Source of the DNA: Diprion similis
Taxonomy: Eukaryota > Arthropoda > Insecta > Hymenoptera > Diprionidae
Assembly: GCF_021155765.1 (NCBI RefSeq)
Contig: NC_060109.1
Location: 1,017,001-1,081,000 of the forward strand
Direction of reading: 5' to 3'
Length of the DNA stretch: 64,000 nt
A program made the position numbers and the translations under genes. The notes beneath the pieces are model-generated. The model saw only the letters and a list, made by a program, of their open reading frames with translations. It did no database searches and had not been told where the DNA came from. How positions within the stretch are numbered: the first letter of the stretch is position 1; each line of letters opens with the position of its first letter. Positions 50,527 to 59,745 of the stretch are shown piece by piece.

Positions 50527-52050
50527 ATGCAACACGAAATCACCCTGTTCGACGACGAAGTAGAAAATCTCATCAAGAAACATCAGACTAGACCCGAGCA
50601 TCAAGGTTACATAAAACTGGATGGAATTACTTTACCGGAGGAATTCAGACAATTCGTTAATACCATAGACAACTTTGAAGTTCGCGATGACGATATTTGG
50701 GTCTGCAGCTTTCCACGGACCGGTAAGGATGTGTAATCTATTAACCAGCCGAGATGGTCAGCAGTTTTTTCAAATCATTGTAACGTCATTGCTCAGGCTA
50801 GGTGGTACCTGATTAAGAACATTCTACATTGGAATATTCATATCGAAGTATAACGCCTACGACTATGTGACAGTCCAATCGATCAGTGTCGTCTGTATTC
50901 TTTCAGGTACTACTTGGACGCAGGAAATGGTTTGGTGCATCGCCAATGACTTGGATTTCGAGAGAGCCAAAGTTCTTCTCAATGACAGATTTCCATACTT
51001 GGAGTAAGTTGGAAGCCATGAATAATGATCGATTTCGTAATTAGAATCGACCCGTTTCGGCGAGCTTCTCTTGAATTTAATGTAACATTTGTTCTTTCCG
51101 CAGCACATGTAAATAAATTTCTTTCGCCTCTCCAAACAGGATCACTGCTATGATGGGCACTCCGAAACCATCGGATCATCGTCATATTCCTGACATCAAA
51201 ATGCCAGAGCACGTGATCGACAGTATTGGATTTTGTGAAAAATTGCCCAGCCCTAGATTCATCAAGACACACCTTCCGTTCAGTTTACTTCCTCGACAGC
51301 TGAAAAGAGGAGAGAAAAGTGCCAAGATTGTATACGTAGCCCGAAACCCTAAAGACGTGTGTATTTCTTATTTCCATCACGGTAAGGTACCCCACGGTTT
51401 TAAAGGGAGCTTCGAGGATTGGTGTGATCTCTTCATCAAAGACGCAGGTTTTTATATAATTACTTCCTATGTTCCTTCAGCTCGCACAGCCTTTAATTTG
51501 AAACCCGATTTTAGTTATGTACGCACCTTTCTGGAAACACGTGCTTGGTTACTGGAAGCAGAGAATCAACAACAACTTCCTATTCATAAAATATGAGGAC
51601 ATGAAAAGGGTGAATTCACTGTTTCTGTGAGGCTTATCTTGCCACGGACAAGAATCAATTATGCATTTCATACTGTTCAGATTTTCAGGACTTGCACTTT
51701 CCACGTCCAGCCTACATCGCATAGTATCATTAAGGCCTAATTTTTTTTTTACATAGGACTTGCCGTCGGTAATAAAGAGAACTGCAAAATTTCTCGGAAA
51801 GAACTTGACGACCGATCAGTTGTCGATTTTGACCGAGCACCTGAGTTTCGATAGCATGAAAGTGAACCCAGCTGTGAACAACGAGGAACTGACAGCCGCC
51901 TTGCAGAAGTTTAATCCGTCCGAAGAACGAGAAGAGTTCATACGGCGCGGAACGACTGAACAGTGGAAAACAGAAATGTCACCTGAAATCATCAAGCGGT
52001 TTGACGATTGGACTCAGGAAAATTTGAGGGGTACTTATTTCCACTTCTGA
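50527..52050 (+). CDS. Cytosolic-type sulfotransferase (SULT family, 329 aa, 5 exons)
   Basis: Exons 50527-50722, 50907-51003, 51140-51447, 51515-51609, 51757-52050, all GT/AG and in frame (990 nt). The enzyme moves a sulfonate from PAPS to a hydroxyl or amine of small molecules in the cytosol. Visible motifs are the 5'-phosphosulfate loop F-P-R-T-G-T-T-W (62-69), split by intron 1, and the catalytic base His142 in K-T-H-L-P. The 3'-phosphate site is A-R-N-P-K-D-V-C-I-S (165-174, with Arg166 and Ser174). Lys-Tyr-Glu-Asp-Met follows in exon 4, and the C-terminal R-R-G-T-T-E-Q-W-K begins at 295. The usual C-terminal signature is R-K-G-x-x-G-x-W, so the second glycine is glutamate here (Glu300). 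The canonical K-T-V dimer motif is not evident. No signal peptide or membrane segment, so cytosolic. Substrate cannot be told. Intron 3 is only 67 bases. It lies alone, about 250 bases past the satellite edge. Confidence 0.93.
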
Positions 52051-52225
52051 ATAACAAGTCTCAGCTAGTTTATTCGATGATGCGATAACGGATATTAAAA
52101 AGTGTAAGACAAACCTATAACTGTTTGGGATATCAATTCCTCGACGCTTGAAGCGAAAGCTTAAAAAAGGGGCCAACGAGGACGTGTATGATTGATGTAA
52201 TGATGTAAAAATTTTCGAAGCAATT

Positions 52226-52231
52226 AATAAA
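52226..52231 (+). terminator. Poly(A) signal AATAAA of the sulfotransferase gene
   Basis: AATAAA lies 176 bases after the stop codon; another occurs near 52,286. It marks the end of a short 3' UTR, tail-to-tail with the next gene on -. Confidence 0.55.
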
Positions 52232-52560
52232 ATCAAACGCAATTCGTAGTGTTCTCAATTAGAATCCAATCATCTTGAATTACTTAAATAAAGAATCATA
52301 AGTGACTTAAAAAAAAACACCATTCAGGTCATAGTAAGTATCGTCGTTAGATGATTTTCTTGGTAATTGCTGTCACAAAATTTAAAATCTATTACTATGA
52401 ATAGTAAATACATTTATAGAAAACAATGTGAAGTTAATTGTCATTGCAAACGTTAACTGGAAAGATCACAATGGAGTTCATAAAGTTGAGTTCATTCTCT
52501 ATAATCTATTGATATATATCTATTGCTGCCACAAGATCCTGTATGTTTGTGGATGAACAG
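52232..52560. other. Short intergenic stretch between convergent genes
   Basis: AT-rich sequence holding the 3' ends of the + sulfotransferase gene and the - strand unknown gene. No further feature seen. Confidence 0.6.
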
Positions 52561-54825
52561 TTAATCAGTAGTTCGACCATTTTTGTTGCGATAATGGAAT
52601 TCTGAGATGCCCCTTCCGTTGACGGTGCCGTTGACTCGGTAGCGAACGAATCGTTCGACCATCCTTGCCTCCCAGTTTTTACCGACAAAGTGTATGGATT
52701 CGTACTCGACGTTGACCTGAACGTTGTACACCTTTTCACCTGCAATTTCGCAACATATTAATGATGTACATCGACTGTTTCAAGTTCGCAATATTCGGCA
52801 CTAACCCGCTTTAAAGGTGAATGCATGATCCTTCGGCGCAGTTCCGTTCTCTCCGTGCTGATATAACTTCAGGTCGCACCATTCCAACGGGTGTAGAGAC
52901 CCATCTGGTTCGTATACGTAACCAGCCTCCAGCCTTCGGAAAATAACCGTTTAAAATCGTTGAAAATCGTTAAATCTAGTCGAGGATGTATTACTCGCTT
53001 CAGAATTTACTCACGTGGAACAGGTGCAAGGTTGGCAAATCACGCCAATCGATGCCATGGTCCCATCTTCCAGGAAGAGCATGTGAAATATGTACCGATG
53101 CATCAGGGTCCAATCTCTCTTGAATCCTACGGAAAATCAATCAATTCGAATCCAAGTTAAAGTGCGTTAATTAAAAAAGATCCACGACTGATCGCCGGAG
53201 AAAACAAAGATGGCTTATTAACACTTTACCGTAACTATGATCCCTGAAGGCTTGACCTTCGAATTCGTACACCTTTCCTTCAATATTAATATTAGCTTTC
53301 AAACTTCCCATCTGCTCATAGTGTGTCTGGTGTGCCCTGGAAAATTAATATTAGTAAGAAAAATGTAGGTACTGTAGCTTGTGTTATGCTTTAATTTTTG
53401 TAATGGCCTCCTCGATCACTAGTTCGGATTCAATATTATTTAAAGTTTCAATAGACTCACGCCTTCAGGCTGTCGAAGTATTCCTTGCTCCAGTCTTCTC
53501 GCGCAATCGCCCTGCATGTTGGAGCTATCGCTAAATCGGTATCAAAATCAAAATACGGAAGGCTACTGCGCCAGTCAGCTTGAATTTCTACGTTGCTGGA
53601 GTTGCCCGGTTCATTTTGGAACCTGAAATTTCGTGATTGGATTTTTTTTTAATAGATAATTTAGAAATTAGGTTCGCTTACTCGCTAAAATGGTTCTTTT
53701 TTTTAAAAAAAAAAATCTTCCATTTCGATTCACGTGATGCGAAATGTCAAGCTAAGAAATAATGATTACAAGATATTATGAATCAGCACAAAAATACAAT
53801 TACCACATCGAACCGTTGTACTCGATACGCCAATGTTTCATTGGCACCATTGGAGTAAAACGAATACCCTCAGCGCCAAATTCATTTGGTTTTGCACCGT
53901 GCAGTAGAGTACTAGGAATTCTTTTACTACAGAGAAGCCCCTTTCCTGGAATCTGAAATGAAAGTTTGAGAAACCTGATGAAACGTTCTGCTTTTTGTAA
54001 ATCCGTCTTGATTAAAATAAAAACTTTACCATTTGTATTGTGGATCACGGAGAGATTACAGAACCAACACCATAATCATAACCCATTTGGGGAAAATTAA
54101 TCATATTAATTATAAAACCATATATACTCACCACAAGGTAAAATAATCCATTGACAATGCCATCGTGTCGACGCTCTGAGCCCCCAACTAAGTAGTATCC
54201 CTCCTTGTTTGTTGCCATGAAGAAGACCGCGTCAAATGCCTAAGGATTTGAACAAATAATTCATCGCTGTATTAATTGTCCCAATAAACTACTTATAGGA
54301 TTACTTGTGGAAACAGAAGACAGCTGTTCGGATACCTCTGTGTGAGGGGACAGTTCCTGAGCCTTGTCCATTTCTTCTGGGGTTGCACGTGATTTCATGC
54401 CATAGCCACTTTGCCGGAGTCGTGAGCCAAGACGTCCGAACACCTGTGATTTAATTGGTTATAAATATACTTACAAATCAGCAAATCTCATGATTCGTTC
54501 ACTATACATGTATCATAGTAAAAATAAAAGTAACAATATAGCGCCAGGTGCATCCAATTTTCGTAATATTTCAACTATTTCAAAAATTTTGACAGTGCCG
54601 TGAATCAAATTGAATGAGTGGTATAATATATTAACTACTGATAGCATCGATGGTACGTAAACTTACCCTCCGAGAATTTAAAATGCACCAAAACGCAAGG
54701 TACTTGAGGTAATACCATCTTCCGGGTTGCTTGTACACTCCAAAAATCGGTTCAACGTTTTCTAGCTTGAGATATTTGAATACCGCGAACAGCAAAGCTG
54801 CTAGTAAGAGAGAACAAAGTACCAT
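52561..54825 (-). CDS. Membrane-anchored protein of unknown function with a D-H-S-Y-G-x-x-R-D-W motif (403 aa, 9 exons)
   Basis: Exons (- strand order): 54825-54667, 54443-54336, 54239-54132, 53952-53804, 53622-53461, 53336-53230, 53126-53015, 52933-52806, 52739-52561. All joins are GT/AG and in phase (1212 nt). Residues 2-18 form one hydrophobic segment (uncleaved anchor or signal peptide), followed by a Lys/Arg/Tyr-rich stretch. The body is globular with H-D-G (114-116), R-I-P-S-T-L-L-H-G in exon 4, and a striking D-H-S-Y-G-F-K-R-D-W (261-270). The latter resembles the D-H-x-W-G-x-R-D-W signature of AttH/CrtC-like (hydratase, calycin-fold) proteins. I know similar uncharacterised proteins from insects, but no function. 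An ER-membrane enzyme acting on lipid- or terpenoid-like compounds is a guess. The gene looks intact, with no frameshift. The start is the only Met giving the hydrophobic leader. Confidence 0.85.
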
Positions 54826-56602
54826 CGTTGGACGAACTAAGCGGGAATGAAACAGACGCTACTAACTAAACGTTATCTTCGGGTACGTATAATTAATACC
54901 GCTTATCTCATACTTCTGACAGTACTTGGGCAAAAATGAGATACAATTCAGCCGATAACGGACTGATATTACATTTGGATAATTCGTATATTCTATTCAC
55001 TGTATTTCACGTGTGCCATAAGATAAACACGTGTTCAATAGATGTGGTTTAGTTTTTCGGCGTTAGAGAATATCATGAGATTACACATTATCGTGATTAG
55101 ATTGAATTCATGATTGAAAATTACGCGCCAAGCGCAAACTTCAGACATGTAACGTCTCACGCACTCGAGTAAATTTCACGAGCTAAACTTTCATATTTTA
55201 GGACATGGACGAAAGTAGAACCATGCTCAAGGTGTTCTTGCCGTCATTTTATTTCACATGTAATAACGTCTGATAACTGGAGATTCTCGGAAATAAACGT
55301 ACATCCGAAATAAAATCCCAAGCGTATAGAGGGCGGCCATCTTGCGATTGCATACAATTTAGAAAACGAATCTATAAAAGCCTCAGCTTTTGTTTACCGG
55401 TACACGTAAGATGAGACGCAACAAATTTCGAAAATACGACAAAAAGGGTTGCGTGAAGTATTTGACAAAAAATGTGTTACTTGAATATAATTACATATGT
55501 AATCGTTGTAAATGTTGATACCAAAAGTGTAATCATTTTAATACAGTACAATACTGATTTAATACTTTATTTACACAAAATAAATTTTATATCAAAAAGT
55601 TTCGTTCAAATTCAAGATAAGTATTAGCAATCTAAACATGAAAATGATGTCAACCGTTTTACGTATCAATTATATGATTGTACACGCGGTATAACAAACA
55701 GTCAATGTAAAGAACGTATCCATAATTCTGAATGAATGATTCGTGATTTTTCTTTAGTTAGCAATTCGTATCGATGCACGCAATTTATTATTATAATCCT
55801 ATGCTCACATACACTTCAATTTTCTTAAACACTAAACATGTATACCTAAGAAAAACACGATCCTTATCTATAAATTATGATTGCATGGTGCAAAAACTTA
55901 TTTAGTACTAGTAGATCGTAATTAAAATGAACTTTAACCAACTGTTTATTAATATTGAAGTGTCAGTTACCCATCCATTCGCTTTCTACTTACACATAGT
56001 TTTCTTTCTATAAATATGAAGTACGACCATTGCGATAGAATAAAACTTACAATTCTATGCAGGGGAAAGAAATAATGTAACGAATTTATCAAAAAATTAT
56101 TATATTTTCGCATCTTACTCATCATTGACTGCAATTCCGTTAATCTTGGAACGATTCGTGGTGATGCGGGCTGTTATGATACTCTATTCGAGATAATTCA
56201 ATAGCTGTTTTGCAGCTAGGTAGATGAATAACTAATACCCAATTTGCAATTGAAATGCATTTACTCGCGTGATAATTTTGATGATAGTTTTTTTTTTTCG
56301 TCGCAATGGTCAATATCATAACTGCCCGTTATGTTTATCTGATAACAACATGCAGCATTTTAATATCTACGACGCGCAAAGTTTATTATTTGTTCGTCGA
56401 GGTATGAAAATCAAGATGTGGTTTTCACTGAGTCTATCCAAATCGGCTTTTGTACCGGTGGTGAAATCGATTTTCATAAATAAACATCAAGTAACCTAGT
56501 CATTTCTTTTTTTCACTATAAAAAATTTACAATGAATCTAGTTTTTTTTTCCCCTCGCTTCAAACTTCAAGCGTCGATACACTTTATATTAAAAAATCGT
56601 TT
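54826..56602. other. AT-rich intergenic region
   Basis: This is the 5' flank of the unknown minus-strand gene and the 3' flank of SSR1. Apart from a YY1-like motif at 55,332-55,344 I see no gene, RNA gene or repeat. A 76-codon + frame at 56,269 is Lys/Phe/Ser-rich and looks like chance. Confidence 0.6.
55332..55344 (-). promoter_or_regulatory. YY1/Pho-like motif CAAGATGGCCGCC
   Basis: On the minus strand the sequence reads CAAGATGGCCGCC, close to the YY1/Pleiohomeotic consensus AAGATGGCGGC. It lies about 510 bases before the ATG of the unknown membrane-anchored protein gene, in a local GC-rich patch. It could mark the transcription start region, with a 5' UTR intron in between. Confidence 0.35.
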
Positions 56603-56608
56603 TTTATT
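56603..56608 (-). terminator. Poly(A) signal AATAAA of SSR1
   Basis: TTTATT on + reads AATAAA on -, 172 bases past the SSR1 stop codon. Confidence 0.5.
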
Positions 56609-56779
56609 GTGAAAAAAGCAAGAGAGAAAAAAAAACAATAATTCAAACATAAATAAATTTTCTCGAGTTTAGACACAGTATTTTTGCAAAATTTCTTCTT
56701 TTTCAAATTGTAGTAAATCTACAATTTTACTTCAGCAATTTGAAAATCATATCTGGTATATAAATTACGTAAATATAAA

Positions 56780-58832
56780 TCAGTCATCAGACCCTGCGGA
56801 CCGCTTGGCCTTTCTCTGTCTCGGACTCTGTTTTGGAGTTCTTGGAGATTTACCTGAAATAAAAAAGTATCGAATGAGCACAAATGACATTAAAAATTCA
56901 GCAAAGTAGTCAACCTTAATACTGAATTAAGAAGTTAATATTTTTAATAATCCCCGAAAATCGAGTGAACATACAAAATTTCACTTTCTCAAATACTTAC
57001 TTAGCCTGTTGAGAGTGTCTTTTGGTAGCCAGTCGTAGTCAACGTTGTTGGGGTTGGATGTGCCCATTTCAACAGGCGCTTTACGACCGGAAGAGAACCG
57101 CGATTTACGGCCAAAGGAAGACAACAACTGTTGACCGCCAACGAGTGTCAATATGACACAAGCTGCCAGGAACACGTAAAGGAACATTGTTTCACCGTCA
57201 AGTCCTTCGTCCAATTCGATAATTTGTATCGTTTCATTGTAGACCGCATCAGTGAAACCGATTCCGTTCTGAAAATTGACGAAATCATTCGTACAGAAAC
57301 CAAAACAAAACAATTCAAGCAAGAAACTTCTTGTACTAGTTCTGTCCGGTGAATACTTACAGCATCTCTGTAATTGAGATTAATGTTGAGTCCGAAGGGT
57401 CTGCCAGCAAATACTTCCGACGGTATGAAAGAATAAGCTACAGTAGCTTCATGGTTTGGCTTTACGACTTTGTTATATGTAATTGTGGAGAAATTTTGGA
57501 TGTAGAAGTTAAAGTCCATTGGATAACGGAAAGAAGCATCGACAGTGTCTATGGTGAAATCAACTTCACCCTTGTTTGTAAAGCCAACAAGGAATTCAAC
57601 CAAAACACCGGCTGGCAGTTCTGAAATATGGAAAAAATAGAACAAACATTATAATAATGATAATAATATAATAAGAATAATAATAAAAGTAACAATAATC
57701 ACGGTAGAATAGAAAATAGTATCGAAAACTTTTTGAAATTTATACCAAACAGTTTTACTAATTGTACAAATCATCGAACAACGTATTCTGGATTAACTTA
57801 CCCATCGTCGCAGCGGAAGAGACAACTGGTTTTGTGAAAAGAATAACAGTTTCAGCATCGGCTGATGCTTTCGTTGTTTCTCCCTCTATCTCATCGTCAG
57901 TAATAACGGTTCCATCGTCTGCTTCAATGTCAATTGCGTCGTCGACGATCTCATCTTCTTCACCATTCACAAATAACGGTCCTGAAATATTTGAAAATTT
58001 GAAACTCCTGCTCATTAACGTTTGTAAAAAAATTATACGTTTGGAAGTTCTGTGCTTAAAACTTTTTTTTACCTCGATACAATTTTTTTTAAATTAAAAA
58101 AATAAGCCTACGAAATTGTAATTGATTTTTATTAATAAATGTGCCATTCTTCTGTTAAGAATGTTTCAAAGTTAAAGAGAAAAATTGAAAAATGTTTAGT
58201 AGGTCACAAGGTGGGTCTTTCAGGATGGCATCAGAATTCTTATTTGCAAGACTGATTAGATGATAACTTTAGACACACGTTACAGTTCAAAATGGTAGAG
58301 ATAGAGTTATAAGTTGACTTTTGTTACGGCGAAACTGAATATTGCATAAATGTTGTAACATATGGATTTGAAGTGATTGGCTGCATTCGGCAATAAGCAG
58401 AAGCATTTGAAATGTGATAATTGAAAAGAGAATTTTTAGAGCTGTAACTGTATGGGTGGAATAGCAGGAACCTAGAATTCTATATCGGTATAAAAATTGG
58501 CAACTGGTTATGTGATGAAATGTGGAAAATCCAACGACGATTACAAACCCGCTCCGTATTGCAGGAAGAAATAATATCCATCCAATTGAAACCAATTTAA
58601 GGAGTTCCAAGTTGACTGATGTTTATTAATTTAGCTACGATTGACTCTCGTACGTAATTAAAAATGCCTCGTTTACGCAATCGTGAAAGGAAATACGAAA
58701 TATGGAAGTGTGAAGAGAATAAGTGAAAGCAAAATTTTTACAAGAGAGAAGTATAATTATTTCATTACCGTTATTGACTGTGAGAAGTGTGGCTGGAAAC
58801 GCCAGCAGTATCAGTAATAAGAAATGTTTCAT
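56780..58832 (-). CDS. SSR1: Translocon-associated protein subunit alpha (TRAP-alpha / SSR1), 281 aa, 5 exons
   Basis: Exons (- strand order): 58832-58769, 57981-57802, 57620-57361, 57268-57001, 56853-56780, all GT/AG and in phase (846 nt). TRAP-alpha is a single-pass ER membrane protein that binds the Sec61 translocon and ribosome and helps insertion of some secretory proteins. Seen: a signal peptide (about 1-19) and an acidic luminal segment (about 28-60, many Asp/Glu), which is the reported calcium-binding region. The conserved luminal domain follows, with P-A-G-V-L-V-E-F-L-V-G-F-T-N-K-G near 84-99. N-glycosylation sequons are N124-F-S and N179-E-T. One membrane span lies at about 196-216 (M-F-L-Y-V-F-L-A-A-C-V-I-L). 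The basic cytosolic tail carries D-W-L-P and the family ending K-R-S-A-G-S-D-D. Length matches the family (about 280-290). Intron 1 (about 790 bases) is the longest. It is head-to-head with Tgs1. Confidence 0.96.
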
Positions 58833-59745
58833 TTTTAATGTATTTTGTTAAGATATTTCACCCTCAACACGTAATTCGAATCGACACGATTTTAATATAC
58901 AACTACTCTCCGGTGTTCCGGAATGGTAACTGAACACAATCTCACGTTCCGGTAACGCGTCCCCACAACAAAATCAGCTACGTGGAAGGTCAACACTTCA
59001 TTCGTGAACCGACAACGTGGAACAGAAACTGTCACGCGGCATTACGACTGAAATATAAACTCGGTGGGGTTACTCGACTCTTCCGATGACACGTCAAGAT
59101 GGCGCTGAAGTATCCGAACGGATCGCAAATCCTAAAATACTTCGAGACACACAACTTGATTGAAAAATTGGTCTCTATGCACCGATGCCTCTCTAGATCG
59201 TAGGAAATTTTTTTTCTCTATATGTTTAATGGATCAGCCGTCAAACGTCTGATGAACGTTCGAAAAAAATCAATGAACAAACCCGACTGAACTCGGTCGG
59301 TAACAAAGTACTTTTGGAACGAAACGCATGCACAAGGATGAAAAAGAGTATATGACCATGAAAAAAATCAGGAAACGAAGCCTGGAATGCTGTGGTAAAA
59401 AAGTAGAAGGAAAAAGTAATACCGTTCTAGGTGTTTTTATATTCTATGATTTAAAAAGTCGGCGATGCTAGCGCCATTACCGCACCTTCGGGTCAGCGGT
59501 CTGTTTAAGAAGCTTCCGTAACCAGTTGCACAGAAGTTCTTTCGTCATGTGTGTGCAGTAGAATCACACACACACTCGTACCGTGCCGAGGTTATCGGCG
59601 GTGGTGTGGAACCGAATGGTTTGGTTTGGATTTTGAGATGGAAAATAAAAGCTAGATTATTATTCCTATAGAAAATATGTGTGTTTTGTGACAGTATATT
59701 AACAACGTACGGCTGAATAACGCTACAGAAAAGTATTTTATAATA
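58833..59745. promoter_or_regulatory. Bidirectional promoter region between SSR1 (-) and Tgs1 (+)
   Basis: The two ATGs are 913 bases apart and point away from each other. The stretch is less AT-rich than its surroundings. It contains ACGT-core elements near the SSR1 side (58,980-58,985, 59,015-59,020, 59,090-59,096), a CAAGATGGCGC motif at 59,095-59,105, a GC-richer patch at 59,460-59,520 and a short CA run near 59,566-59,576. No gene is seen. Both genes are broadly expressed housekeeping genes elsewhere, so a shared promoter is plausible. Confidence 0.6.
59090..59105 (-). promoter_or_regulatory. Overlapping UPRE-like (TGACGTG) and YY1-like (CAAGATGGCGC) motifs
   Basis: CACGTCA on + is TGACGTG on -, the core of the XBP1/ATF6 unfolded-protein-response element. 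It overlaps a CAAGATGGCGC on +. The site is 258 bases before the SSR1 ATG. Two further ACGTGG cores lie at 58,980 and 59,015. Induction of TRAP subunits by ER stress is known in other animals; control here is inferred. Confidence 0.35.

Noticed and set aside
51448-51596. Read-through of intron 3 giving a different sulfotransferase C-terminus
   Set aside because: The 67-base intron shifts the frame and removes the K-Y-E-D-M segment and the C-terminal signature. The spliced form restores the full family sequence.
58287-58610. 107-codon minus-strand frame in SSR1 intron 1
   Set aside because: It falls inside an intron of a confidently modelled gene, with composition like the surrounding AT-rich DNA.
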